Of a stretch of DNA of 64,000 nucleotides, positions 12,282-24,868 are shown piece by piece; within the stretch, counting starts at the first letter, position 1, and each line of letters begins with the position of its first letter. Location: the NCBI RefSeq assembly GCF_008831285.2, contig NC_045138.2:22601934-22665933 (forward strand). The letters run 5' to 3'. The translations under genes and the position numbers were made by a program. A model generated the notes under the pieces. That model searched no databases and was not told the DNA's origin. It saw only the letters and a program-made list of their open reading frames with translations. This stretch comes from Nymphaea colorata. Taxonomy: Eukaryota; Streptophyta; Magnoliopsida; Nymphaeales; Nymphaeaceae.

Positions 12282-12942
12282 ATGGCGATTGGTTCGATCC
12301 TTATGTCTCGCCTCGCTCGTTCCTCCAGGGTCGCGGCAACTGGCTTTTCTCAGGTTCGACTCTCTTCATTTCCTTCTTTTGTGCCGTGTCTTCTATCTTC
12401 CGTTGTACTCTCTCTCTCCCCATGTCTCTCTCCATGTATGTGAAAAGGCTTATAGTTATTCGTTTTCACAATGACTGAGGCTTGTTTTGAGTTTCTTTAG
12501 CTTGTTCAGTCAGTAGCTTTTTTCATCTATGCTGAAAGGGGTCAGGTGGTTCCGTTTGGTAGTGCCCCTCTGTTGCTTGGTGTGCGTTTTCTTTTGACAA
12601 ACTGAGAGATGCTCGTAAACTGGACGAGTTAAGACTTGAAATTTCTTTTTTGATGGAGGTTTTATGACTTCCAGTATAGTCCTGTTGATGGCTTCTAATT
12701 GTGTAACAAAAGCCATCCGTCTTTGTGACGTTGTAACTTTAGATGCTGAATCATTCGAGTTGTTCTATTTGCTAGTTCGTCTTTGTTATTTGGTCTACGG
12801 GTTTTCTGTTTTCCAAATTGGGAGATGATTGATTCATGGAAATGATACGTGCTGCTGCTGGTGCATAAGCTGGATGAACTAGACATAAGAAGTTCTCCTT
12901 TTAATGGACGGTTTATTTCTGTCTATAGAACCTTCTTATTGA

Positions 12943-12977
<35 letters not shown>

Positions 12978-15900
12978 GTGGTTCACCGGTACAAAAGATG
13001 GGTCAGTTGTTTGGAGTCACCAATTCGTCTTCCCAATTTGTATATCCATTGATTCAAAAGATGATCAGAAGTGTAGTGATTCAAAATTGCTTGATGAAAA
13101 TTCTCATCCGTTCCCAAAATGTTTCATAAGGATTGGTATGAACTGCACATGAAATTGGGGGCATCTGTTGTTTTTTTGCTGTTGTTGTGGGACTGTTTTA
13201 GGATACTACATCTTTTTCATAGCAGCAGAAACACGACTGCCCTCACTCTCTCTCTCTCTCCATTTCTTTCTCTCCCCATATCTATGTATATATGTATGTG
13301 TATCACACGTTCTCACTTTTGCGCTTACAACAGGCTTCTGGTTATCTCAAAGCAGCACATGGTACAACATTTTTAGGTCAGAGATGGGCTTCTGCCGCAA
13401 GAGCTTTCAGGTGCGCAGTGGCTATTTGGTGATGCATCTCTACAAGTATATCTTTTGGTTGGTCATTAACTTTCATCTTTTGTCCTCTCTGCAGCTCCAA
13501 AGCTGCTGGCGCAGATGTGATTGGAATTGATCTTGGTACAACTAATTCTTGTGTTTCAGTTATGGAGGGAAAGGTGGGTTTTTGCATATTCTTTCAGTAG
13601 AAACTGTTTCCATCTTCTTTGCAATGTTAATTTGTGGTTCTGTTTCTTATTCAGAACGCCAAAGTAATTGAAAACGCTGAGGGTGCAAGAACAACTCCAT
13701 CTGTTGTTGCATTTACTCAAAAGGGGGAGCTCTTGGTTGGAACTCCTGCAAAACGGCAAGCAGTTACAAACCCTACTAACACTGTATTTGGTACTAAGCG
13801 TCTGATTGGAAGGAGGTTTGACGACCCACAAACTCAGAAGGAGATGAAGATGGTTCCCTACAAAATTGTCAAGGCTCCTAATGGAGATGCATGGGTGGAA
13901 GTGAATGGACAGCAATATTCTCCAAGCCAGATAGGTGCATTTGTTCTTACAAAAATGAAGGAAACTGCTGAAGCTTATCTTGGAAAGTCAGTCTCAAAGG
14001 CTGTAATTACGGTTCCAGCTTATTTCAATGATGCTCAAAGACAGGCCACAAAAGATGCTGGGAGAATTGCAGGACTTGATGTGCTTAGGATCATAAATGA
14101 ACCTACGGCTGCTGCTCTTTCATATGGACTGAACAACAAGGAAGGATTGATAGCGGTCTTTGATCTTGGTGGTGGAACCTTTGATGTGTCTATCCTTGAG
14201 ATCTCAAATGGAGTTTTTGAGGTTAGTTCTCTATCTTTTCTTTCCGCTGTGTTATCTGGTCAAGTGTGTTATCTCTGTCCACCTGGCAAAGGCTGAGGGA
14301 GTGGACTTGAAACGTTCAAGTTGCAGGTCAGTACTTCAATACTTGAGGGTGCCGATGCTGGCTATCTGATAGCCTTTGGTCAGGGTGGACATGTCCCAAG
14401 TTACTTCATATGCTCTTCCTTTCATGCATCAATGGCTTATCAAACGGCAGGTTCCAACATTTAAGATTGACTGATTGTGTTGGGCTTACTCCAAATGAAA
14501 AATCCTTTAGTAGAATATTCACAACTTTCTATTTCATAGTCCATATATTTGGTCTTTCTTGTCCCGATTAAGGTAGCTGTTGGGAATCTTTTATTTTACA
14601 CTGTCAAGCAACTCTACCATCGTTATATAGGACTGTCATTCTTTGTTAAAAGCAAAGGTTGGTGCCTTTGTGAGACCTAGTAACAGGAACTTCAATTTGA
14701 GGTGGCTTGACTCTGCGTTTGCAGTTATGCCTGTTACGACAGCTCTGTGATTGTCAAATTCACTAATTTGTGCTTGTTTGACCAAATATCTTCAAGTTTC
14801 CAGAAAATCTCTGTTTCACAAGCGAAATGCCTGGACCCTGTGATAGTTCATACGCCCTTTAGTGTTTGGCAGTCATTGTATAATGGCATTCTTAGGACCA
14901 TGAATGAACACCATGATGTGTGGTGTTATTACCAATGGTCCAATGCAATTCTTTGACGTGACTTGAACTTTAGACGCACATTTACGAAAACGTCGATCAC
15001 TTCTTCCAAATATTTGCTGGTGCTTGTGATTCCATAAAGTTTATAGTCATGTGATAGAATAAACGGGAATCATGAACAATCGAAGGAGTACATGATGTGA
15101 AGGTGCATTAGAGTTACTTCCTTTTTAATTCTGGAAGGTGTTCGGTAAAAAAGTGTATTTTGAACGACTGATTTTGTTGTCCTTTTCTTTTTCCAGGTCA
15201 AGGCCACAAATGGTGATACATTCTTGGGTGGTGAGGACTTTGACAATGCTCTGTTGGAGTATCTGGTCAGTGAGTTCAAGAAGGCTGAGTCCATTGACCT
15301 GTCCAAGGATAGGTTAGCTTTACAGAGGCTGAGAGAAGCAGCTGAAAAGGCCAAGGTGGAGCTTTCTTCCACAGCCCAGACTGAAATAAACCTCCCGTTC
15401 ATTACTGCCGATGCTTCTGGTGCTAAGCATCTCAACGTTACTCTAACGCGATCAAAGTTTGAGACGTTGGTGAACCATTTGATAGAAAGAACCAGAAACC
15501 CGTGCAAGAATTGCTTGAAGGACGCAGGGATATCCACTAAAGACGTAGATGAGGTTCTCCTTGTCGGAGGCATGACTAGAGTCCCAAAGGTCCAAGAAGT
15601 TGTCATAGAGATCTTTGGGAAGACGCCAAGCAAAAGTGTCAATCCTGACGAGGCTGTGGCCATGGGAGCAGCTATACAAGGTGGTATTCTTCGTGGTGAT
15701 GTGAAGGAACTCCTGCTGCTTGATGTTACGCCATTGTCACTTGGCATAGAAACTCTTGGTGGCATCTTCACTAGGCTGATCAACAGAAACACCACAATCC
15801 CCACAAAGAAGAGCCAGGTGTTCTCCACTGCTGCTGACAATCAGACCCAAGTTGGTGTACGGGTTCTGCAAGGTGAGCGTGAGATGGCGTCAGACAACAA

Positions 15901-16438
15901 ACTGTTGGGTGAATTTGAGCTCACTGGAATTCCTCCAGCACCTCGTGGAATGCCACAGATAGAGGTGACGTTTGACATCGATGCAAACGGCATTGTCACA
16001 GTTTCAGCCAAGGATAAGGCCACTGGTAAGGAGCAGGCTATCACTATCAGGTCATCCGGAGGTCTCTCAGAGGATGAAATTGAGAAGATGGTGAAAGAAG
16101 CAGAGGCACATGCACAGAAGGACCAGGAGAGGAAGAGGTTGATCGATATCAGGAATACCGCCGATACAACCATTTATAGTATTGAGAAAAGCTTGAATGA
16201 GTACAAGGAAAAGATTCCTTCTGAGCTTGTCTCGGAGATCCAGGGCGCTGTTTCAGACCTTAGGAAGGCAATGGGAGGCGAAGATGCAGACGAGATAAAG
16301 GCTAAACTTGATGCTGCGAACAAGGCGGTTTCGAAGATTGGGCAGCACATGAATCAAGGTGGGGGCGGTGGTTCTGCTACCGGATCTCAGGGAGGAAACC
16401 AAACTCCAGAGGCTGAATACACGGAGGCCAAGATGTAG
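12282..16438 (+). CDS. mtHSC70: Heat shock 70 kDa protein, mitochondrial (mtHSC70)
   Basis: This is the matrix HSP70 chaperone that drives protein import with TIM44 and folds imported proteins using ATP. Five exons join cleanly: 12282-12353, 13334-13410, 13495-13573, 13655-14221 and 15197-16438. Together they give 2037 nt, or 678 residues, against 682 for the Arabidopsis protein. Residues 1 to about 50 form a basic, Ser/Ala-rich presequence free of acidic residues. Signature 1 IDLGTTNS is at residues 61-68. Signature 2, around [11 protein letters not shown], lies at the end of exon 4. Signature 3, around [12 protein letters not shown], is in exon 5. The tail is a Gly/Ser-rich linker ending [10 protein letters not shown], the mitochondrial-type PEAEY end, not the cytosolic EEVD or ER HDEL. 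The start is the ATG after a GA-rich 5' UTR (12250-12281). All donors are GT and all acceptors AG. No defect was found. Confidence 0.96.
14222..15196 (+). other. Intron 4 of mtHSC70 (975 bp)
   Basis: This is the largest intron after intron 1. It is AT-rich and ends in a strong pyrimidine tract and CAG. No embedded gene or repeat was seen. Confidence 0.85.
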
Positions 16439-17145
16439 GCATCATCTTTGTTAGAAGAGTGGGATAGTTGCGTGCGTCCGGGTGAGTGTTGGAGGATTGG
16501 GTTTTGGCTGGCCAATTTTGCCACTGTTGCTGTTGTAGAAGATCGTTACAGATGATGATTCGTTACCATTTCAGTTCCATTACAGATAAAAGTTTCTGGT
16601 CTTTGCTGGTTACTCTCTCTCTCTCTCTCTCTCCACTGTGTTCTGTGGACCGCCTCTATAGAACAACGGCGTTGGACTTCATTGTGCGCTGTGTTGGAGT
16701 ATTGTTTGGCCGGCACCGTTCTGGTTGTCGGCATGATACGATTGGATTATCTGTTAAATGGTTCTTTTCTTCCCCTTAAATTAACAATTATGTCGTCTGT
16801 AACAATGGCATGACAGGTAGCACTTCTGTGTATGCCAAGTGGGATTCGCGTTGGTTGATGTGGTAGAATTATGGGGTCGGGAGTCCGGCCCGCACTGTTC
16901 CTGAAGAAGGTTTAGATTTTTGTAATCTTGTTGAGCATGCACTGTTCCTGAAGTAGAAATTAGCCTTTCAAGGCACGTTAAATTTAACCTTCATTTGCAT
17001 TTTTTTTTTCATAAAACTAGCCTCGCCTGGATTTTTGCATGTCCGATATCTTAGATATTGATATTTGAACACAAATTTGTACAATCTACAAATGGAAGTG
17101 CACAAACCGAGGTGCTTAAATTGCGGGTGTAAGTGCATACATTAG
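16439..17145. other. mtHSC70 3' UTR and spacer up to the duplication
   Basis: Contains a (CT)n tract at about 16613-16633 in the presumed 3' UTR, then AT-rich spacer. No further gene was seen. The boundary with the duplicated block lies near 17146. Confidence 0.5.
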
Positions 17146-17520
17146 TGTTATTCGTCTCAAATGATTAGAAAAATATATTGAAACTTCAGAAAGTATATTC
17201 TTGCATGTGCCAGTCTTTATTGCCGAAGTTATTATAGAATTTGATTTGGATTGTTTAAAAAAATAAATATATCTGTTTAAGAAGTCGGATTCGGATTTTA
17301 AAAATGCCATCCAATCTAATTTGAATTTGATTAGATTCGGATATTTAGACAAATGCCATCGTTGAGATGTGAATGTAAAAATCAGTTTGGATTTTGAAAT
17401 TAGATTTCAAGTTTAGATTTAGATGTGACTTTTCTTTGAATCTGAATCTATGTGAAAGTCTAAAAGAAAAGTGGATACCGCATCATCCCTATCTACATAT
17501 AAGGAGAGAGTGGGAGGTAG

Positions 17521-17925
17521 TAAATTCAAATAACAAGAATGAAAATATCACCAGATGAGCTTGTAGAAGCACGACTGCAAGAATTCAAAGCTGCTGGTGA
17601 AGTAATATGAGAGTTTCCCATGACACTAGAAGTTGTGTTTGCACACCCAAGTTTAATGTCGAGGATCTGGTATTCAATAATCCAAGGAAATGGCTTGAAT
17701 TTTTCGCAAAAACATAAGAATAGGGTCTGTACACCCAGTGAAGAGGAAGACTACTTCTCTATTCCTTAACCAAATAGTCAGTCCCTCAAACGAAGACATA
17801 CAAAGCTTTGAAAAAGCCAACGTAACGCAATATAAAATAAAAGAAATCTCGAGCAAACAATAAAGGGACCACATTAAGATGCTTGATGAAGGGGAGGACA
17901 AATGATGATGCATGAAATGCATCAT
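17521..17925. other. Unidentified duplicated fragment ending in a hairpin, copy A
   Basis: The segment begins near a short frame starting MKISPDELVEARLQEF and continues in other frames. It is therefore either noncoding or a decayed exon of unknown type. It ends in a perfect 9-bp inverted repeat (ATGATGCAT, loop GAA, ATGCATCAT) at 17905-17925. A near-identical copy lies at 26290-26691. One adenine fewer in the A-run near 17709 breaks a frame that is open in copy B. Confidence 0.4.
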
Positions 17926-19396
17926 ATTTTAGCTTAATTATGCATACGTTCAGCCACAATTTAAAGGTAATATCCCATGAATATGATGCCTTTGTAAGAA
18001 CTTATGGCTCGAATTTGGTGCAAAACAAGGTTAAAAACGGGGAAAATATTGAGTTTTCAGTGTTTTGGAGTGGATTTGCTGTAGAAACAAGATCCAGATC
18101 CAAATATAGAAGCTCAGTTGGACCAGACCAGAGATCCGAACCCCAAATCTAAATGCAAATTCCTGATCCAAGGAAGAGATTAAGTTAAAATATTTCAAAA
18201 ACTATTTTATGCCCAATGGGTTTGACAGTGGCATATCTATGCCCAATGCCATAAAAGGGGGTTCTTCCTTGGCTTTGCTTGCTTCGCCGCGCCACTGAAC
18301 CCCATAAATCTTGTAGCGAATGCCACCAAAAGTGGGTAGTATCTTGTTTTAGAGCATTTTAAAATATATAGAATCAATTTGAAAAATATTTGCTAAAACC
18401 TTCAACTTTTATTGAAATTTTGGATATGAGCAAATGAACAAAAAGGATATGACGCATCTTTAGCTTTTGAATCTTAGCTTAGAGTTTTGTTTAGTTTTAG
18501 GAATTCTTGATTCTCTTTGATTCTTTATAATTGGTTCAATGTAACTCTCTCATTCTTTTGGTGTGTTATGTGTTTTTGTTTTTTCACTTTAAGCAAATTT
18601 TCTTTACATAATTCTAGTTAGGATGAATTACATTTTCATTATTATTATTTTTTTACACATCAAACACCTAGTTGACGTGGATGAAGATTTTCATCATAAG
18701 ATGGGTTTCTGAAAAGTCTTTCTCAACTAAAGTAGTTTTTTTTATAGCTATGTTTATCATAGAATAGCGTTAAGAAATTTTTCCTAGAGCAGAAAATTTC
18801 GACTCTTTTTTTTTTTAATTTAACCAACTTTGACTAAAGTTTAGGAACTGTAGGACTTGGATAAATTCTGGAGAATCCAACCTGGGATTAGATTAAGATA
18901 AAATGGGTTTTGTAAATGGTGGTTATTAACGTTCCTAATATGGGGTAATTAAAACAATAAATTTATTTTTTTTACTTAAATTAATTAGATAAGTTGAAAT
19001 AGGGGATTGGGACCCCACTCAGTCGTCAAAGTTATTGATGGACAGTCCTCAACAGCACTCATTATTAATTAGAATATTTAACTTTTGACGTTTAAGAAGC
19101 CTTTGAAAAGATAACTACCTGAGAAATCAAAATGTTGCAGAGTAAATTGTAGCAGATTAGTCTCAGACATAGGGAACACTGAACATCGACAGAATGAGTG
19201 ACAAGAAACGTTCGGGTCGTCAAAAAAATTTTGATTTCAGTTTTAGGTCTTTTAAGGGGCAGCGATACGGAAATAACGAAAATAGCTAGTAGGTACCAAT
19301 GTAAAAACAAACATTTTTTGTGTGTCTGTGTGGGCAACTGCCCACACATAGCCTACACCTGATACCACCATATCTACCAACGGACACACAACAAAC

Positions 19397-20170
19397 TCAG
19401 GCAACCTGAATGAGAGTTTGATCAATTCCCAATGCTGATCTTTGGCTTGGAACAATTCCTGTCATGTTCCAACATTTCGTTTCCTGAAACTGTATAGGAT
19501 TTTTACTTGACAGTGCCTGAAAATTCTCAAGGCAACCATGCCAAATCCGACAAGGCCATCTCTCCACTGGTCTCCTGTCAGCCCCAAGCATCAAAGCATT
19601 CCTGCACCTCCAAATCCCCCACACCACACCATGGAAGCAGACCTCTCAGCGTCTCTTTAACCACCCTCGCTTAAACCACAACTAAACCATCTCTTAAGTT
19701 CTTCCTTTGAAACTTTACAGCAATAAGCTTCCAAATCTTACATGCCAGCAAGCAATTAAAGAACAGCATATACATCAACGATTTGCCATCTTCCGGCCTC
19801 TCTTCTTCTGGCGATCTGGAGTTGGGAGTCTCCCTTCACATGCTAAGAACGCGAACCACACCTCCTTCAAGGATGGACATCTCCCCACCATACCCAAGAT
19901 CTTCATTCATCTTCCCCTATATCCTTGGATTTGATTCATTGGCAGTCCTCCCATTCAACAATAGCATATCTTTATCACATCCCAACTCGGGCCTCACTCT
20001 ACCAACTACATGGAGCATCTGGGAATTAGGACTGAGTCAAGGACCTGTTTCATGGTAAGGTTACAGTTTCCGTCCAGCTGAATGAATTTACCCACACTCA
20101 TAAGGTTAGAGAGAACCCAGCTAGACCAATTTTCCAACCAGAAATTAACCTCCGGTGGGCACCTAGGCCG
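19397..20170 (-). mobile_element. LINE (L1-type) retrotransposon relic, zinc-binding RT and RNase H linker region, copy A
   Basis: On the minus strand, pieces read as the C-terminal end of a plant LINE ORF2. FWLENWSSW lies near 20130, a GRLPTPDRQKKRP...LFFNC block with the spacing of the zf-RVT domain at about 19720-19880, and MVWGIWRCRNALMLGADRRP (the RNase H lead-in) at 19570-19627. The reading frame is broken between blocks, and no target duplication or poly-A tail was identified. It is a dead fragment predating the duplication, since part of it is also in unit B. Confidence 0.7.
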
Positions 20171-21252
20171 TGGCCCTACCCCAGATAATTGAAAAAAAAA
20201 ATTCAGTGCTAGTAGGTCTATATAGATATTTGACCAAGAGATGAGGTGTTTTTCTTTACATTGGCTTCCATCCTTCGTGCATGCTGCACCCAAGAGAGAG
20301 GCAAGCCTCTCTCTTGTGCCAATAACCTGTAGGGTTCAGGGAGCTTACATTGAGAACTATTATGGTTTAGAGGATGCACACACTAAGTCGCGACAGCCAC
20401 CACAAGATCTGAACCTCTTGAGGTGAACAGTCTTGCTGCCCAATACGCTACAACCCATCAAGTACTACTTTTTTTTCACTGCACCGAAGAGAGGCAACTA
20501 CCTCTCCCTTGTGTCGAATTAACAGAGCTTACGTTGGGACCTGTCATTTGAACCTCACAAGCAACCGGCATAAGAGGAGGACATTTCTTTCTAGTCGGCA
20601 GCCTTTTGTCCATCCTCGGGAAGGAGAAAACTTCACCACTCTTCCTCATTGATACCTGCAAACAAAGGTCAACCTAAATACACGCGAGGTAGGCGGCCTA
20701 ACTAGCCCTTGGTTCAACTGCAAAGACAATAGACTCTCTTGAATCTGAGCAATCGAACTACTTGTTGCCAACAGGTTTGTATGTTATCAATTAGAGGCCT
20801 CTAGGATTCCTGGACTACAGTTCAACGACATGATTAAAATGCTATGTTTTTAGGAAGACTTGTAGCCAAAATATGGCAAGCATAGATATCGCAGGTGAAA
20901 ACAAAATTCCTTTCAATATTTTTTGTCAATCAGTTGAATGGAGAAAATTATGCGCTATGATCTTCTCAGTTATCTCTTCCTCATAATCAACCATGAACCT
21001 TTTTTTGTTTTTTTTAGAGTTGAAAGTACTATAGGTTAAGAAAAAGTATAAAAAAAATGCCATTCTAATGGTAACCCAACTCAGATCCTTGTTGGTAATG
21101 CACATCGTAATCTGCAGAAGATTGAACTTGCTTAACATTTTTAAACGATGAAACTGCAAATATTGCGTCACAAAATAAACAAAAAATGAAGAAAGACAAA
21201 TGAAACAAACACCACAAGTTTGGATTGAATGCCAAAAACTATTTGGTGATCA

Positions 21253-24200
21253 CTAAAACTCAACATCCTCGCCTTCAAGGAAGTTGTGGCCGGAAGGTCC
21301 GCCGGGAGGGAGGAGAGCAATGCGCACCAAATTGGCGGCGCCTTCCGCCGGAGAGAGATCGCCATTGCCAAGGTTCATGTCAGTCCTCACGTAGCCAGGG
21401 TGCACGCTGTTGACACAAGCTTTGTCATGCAATTGCAGGGCCAAGAGCCTCGTGTATGCATTCAACGAAAGCTTGGAGATGGAGTAAGTGGGAAACTCAA
21501 TGGGCCACCTGTCCATGCCCTTCTCAGACTTCACATCTTCAAGAAACATGTCCAACACCTCATCGATTTTTTCCTCTGTTAAGTTCGCCGTATCACACAG
21601 TTGCTTCCTTAACTCTTCATCCCTCAGAAGCTGCGACACCAACATTGTTGATCTATTCACAAACCTCATTCCCATAAATCTTGTGATATTTTAGAATATG
21701 TAACTTTTATTTAAGAAAGCTTCAATGGAATTGTGGACATATCTATCCATATAAAAAAGGGAAAAGGAAAAAAAAAAACATCACAAATGTTGAGGAATAT
21801 CTTAAAGTTTGGTTGTTTAAATAGGTATTTGAGCGAGCAAGTTGAAAGCACAGAGATGTATAATGACCAAAATGCATTTGAACAAGTTTTTTAAAAAGAG
21901 ATTTTAAAAAAATAAAAGGTGGTTACTAAAAAAATTTAAAGTTTAACATGTATATTTTTTACAAAAAAAAATTTAAAATACCCGAACGCCCTTTCCTTTT
22001 TCCTTGGGTATATGTTTGTTGTGTAATGCCCATGTGTATGCACCTCGATCTCATGTTGGAGTCCCAACTCTTGGACTTGAAACAATCCCCTTCACTAAAG
22101 CCTTAAAAGCCTGGTTATATGTGTTATATTTTGGGTATACAAAATTTTCGTGTGGCAGTATGATTAATGATGATAAAGTAGAAATAAAAAAAAGATAAAC
22201 AAACTAAAAATAACATTATTTAAACTACAAAAATATCCCCTCTACTCTCAGAGGCAGGCATATATGGGTTGCGTGCACCTCACGGTAGATGCAACTCACT
22301 CCTTCCCTCGAACCCCTCTTTCCAGAGTTTTGAAAAAACAGGAAATTGAAAAAAGTTTGGAAATTATATATTAATGACCCAAAAAGTCCTAGTTGTGCCA
22401 CTGGTGGACAGAAGTATTTAGTATGAAAAAGGTAACATGAAAAAACCATTAAACGAGTTCAAATATGACAGCGTCCAACTAACTTAGATTTTACTTTGCA
22501 ACCATTAGCAGAAATATCCAAGAAGAATTGGAGTCTTACAGACAGTAGTCCATATCTGGATGAGACGTTGACAATCCTTGGCTTGTGAGAAGAGGGGCGC
22601 AGGAGAGGGAGCAAAGCCTTGGTCAATCTCCCTGTTCCATGGAAGTTGGTCTCCAGACAGCTTCTAGCCAACTCGTATTTGTTCGAGACCCCATTTGCAC
22701 TTGTAAGAAGTGCCTGTACATAATCTTTTTCACAATGTTAGAGATAGGAATAATTAATGGCTTAATTTTTAGTTCCTTAGGGCAGTGGACCTTCTTTTAC
22801 AGCACAAAAAATTAATGCTAGAGATTTGAAACACAAACTAACTCTCTACTGCCCCTACTTTAACCATGCACCAATCCCCTTGAAGATGGGGCCATGTGGG
22901 TAGGTGGGTAGGTAGGTGGTTATAAATAGTCTTCAGTTTCCTTTTTTTCACTAGTCAAATTTTAGTGGCCAAATGTGTATTGTCTTCTCATTTTTTAAAA
23001 ATTATTTTAATTACTTTTTTTATATTTTACATTATTTTAATTGCTTTTTCATTTGTTTAAAACAAAAAAATATTATGAGAGTAGTAGTGGGTGCCAAATT
23101 ATGCAGCACCAATGCCAATGATGCTGAGTGGTTAACATCCACTATGGGCTGTGTATGTGTGAAAGCTTGGGCTTCTGGCTGGCTTGGCCTGACACCCCAA
23201 AACTCGGGCCTAGGTTTAGCCCAACCATGCAAACCCAAGCCTGGTCAGGGCCCAATCCGATTAAATTAAAAATATTTTTTAATATAAAATAATATGCAAA
23301 CGTAATTAATCATAATAAAAATAATAAAATAAATATTAAAAAAATATCAGGCTGGGTACCCACAGGAGGATCGGCCCAGTGCCCAAGCTTATATCTGTGT
23401 GTGCACGCGTGTTTCTTTATTTTGACGTAAAAATAACTTGAATTTCACACGAAGAAAGAAGACCCGAGGGCTAAAGCTATCTAAAATTTTGATGGCCTAA
23501 AAGAAATATTTTATGCAACGAAATTAACAACAATTTGCTGTCACACGTATAATACGAGCATTCAAAGCTGTATTAAATCTACCTCTTGACTCTCAATTCG
23601 TTTAGCTCATTCCTCAGTGCACAATCCACTTGCAATATATCGCACATTTTTTTTAAAATGAAACACAATCTTGAAAAATAAAATTTTAAAATCGTCTATT
23701 TCGATATCTAGAAATGTATTTTAAGAAATGAAAAATCTCCTCCTAACATTTCTGATTATTGAAAGGTTTATTCAACGATAATATCTCAAAAAGCAGCCTA
23801 GAAGTTAATGGTATCTATTCATTTGGATCTCACACATGCAATTAGGTTTTTCCAAAACAATTTTCGAAAGTTGATATAAGAAAAGGAATTATCGCATAGA
23901 ATGTTGCTCAAAGCATTTCATATTGTTTAAATGGCCTGAAAGCTATTGACGTTGAAGGTGTTTCTCAAAATTTGACGTCTATGGTTTCAATTGGCATCGA
24001 ACAAAAAAATGTAATTACACACCTTCGAAGGATGCGCCATGCGATTATGATCACTAAATATACTTAACTTTTTCCTTGATTTAGAGAGATTGCAGTAGCG
24101 AAACTAGAAAATTTTTTATTGCAGTAGCGAAACTAGAAAATTTTTTATTGCAGTAGCGGAACTAGAAAATTTTTTATTGATTGACACTAACCGTGACTTA

Positions 24201-24868
24201 GGTTTGGTATGGGCACCGCATGCGATTAGACCTACTTGAACCTAGGTCTAACTTAATCAACAATTCCAATGCTCACCGGAATCAAATATAAAATGAAATT
24301 GAAGAATATATGAAACCATGATATTCATGCACGACAGGTCCGTCCAATTGGCAAGAGAGAGAGAGAGAGATTACCAGGATAGTGCTTTGGTCGACATTGT
24401 TCCTTTTTTTGAAGTCCCAATCTATCACTGAATTGTCAATAGCAGCATTATTTACCTACAGTCAAATCATACACATCCATCACCTGGTAACCAATTGAAT
24501 CAAACTGTTACAAATTTTACTTAGTTGTTTACCAGTTAGAAGAAGTTTACCAGAATATCCGCGAATCCAACAGTCAGCTTCAACCAATCGACGAAATCCA
24601 ACACACTTTGTTGTTGAGTAATATCCAGAGTGTGGAAGATGACATTCTTCCTCCCCGTTTCTGCTGCTTCTTGTAAGAACTGTTGAGCAGCGTTTGAGAG
24701 TTGCTCCTGCGGCTTCCGAGCAGTCATAATGACCGTCAGCCCCTTGTCTGCGAGCTGCCTGCAGACCTCCAGCCCGATCCCTCTGTTTGCTCCCGTCACC
24801 ACCGCCACCGTCTCCTCACTCCACCACTCTGCTCCCTCTCCTGCCTGCAACCAAGAACCAAACACCAT
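21253..24868 (-). CDS. Short-chain dehydrogenase/reductase, carbonyl/menthol-reductase type, copy A (intact)
   Basis: A classical SDR that should use NADP(H) to reduce a carbonyl; its substrate is unknown. Relatives include (+)-neomenthol dehydrogenase, salutaridine reductase and carbonyl reductase 1. Four phase-0 exons on the minus strand are 24868-24551, 24455-24375, 22713-22540 and 21630-21253, giving 316 residues. The cofactor motif TGANRGIG is at 25-32. NNAA at 108-111 replaces the common NNAG. CLETN, with Asn156, precedes NVSS (catalytic Ser184/185). The YSISK motif supplies Tyr240 and Lys244. The C-terminus reads GPSGHNFLEGEDVEF, typical of the plant group. All introns are GT-AG. The start is uncertain: MVFGSWLQ is open, but GGTTGCAG at its end also looks like a splice acceptor, so a further 5' exon could supply the true N-terminus. 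Confidence 0.85.
22714..24374 (-). other. Large intron 2 of SDR copy A, with an unshared insertion
   Basis: The intron carries about 600 bp at 22975-23600 that unit B lacks. That segment includes a GGGCCTAGGTTTAGCCC-type patch at 23160-23260 followed by AT-rich sequence and GGCTGGGTACCC. Similar AT-rich DNA ending in CGGGTACCCG occurs at 46640-46720, so it is probably a dispersed repeat inserted after the duplication. Confidence 0.5.
24092..24178. repeat. Three tandem copies of a 29-bp unit
   Basis: Units 24092-24120, 24121-24149 and 24150-24178 begin GCAGTAGCG and end TTTTTTATT. The third has one substitution. The array is absent at the matching position of unit B (near 32580), so it arose after the duplication. 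Confidence 0.95.

Noticed and set aside
17674..17925. Minus-strand frame MMHFMHHHL... as a conserved gene because it is present twice
   Set aside because: It is duplicated only because the whole 8.8-kb block is. The frame differs between copies by an indel and starts inside a hairpin.
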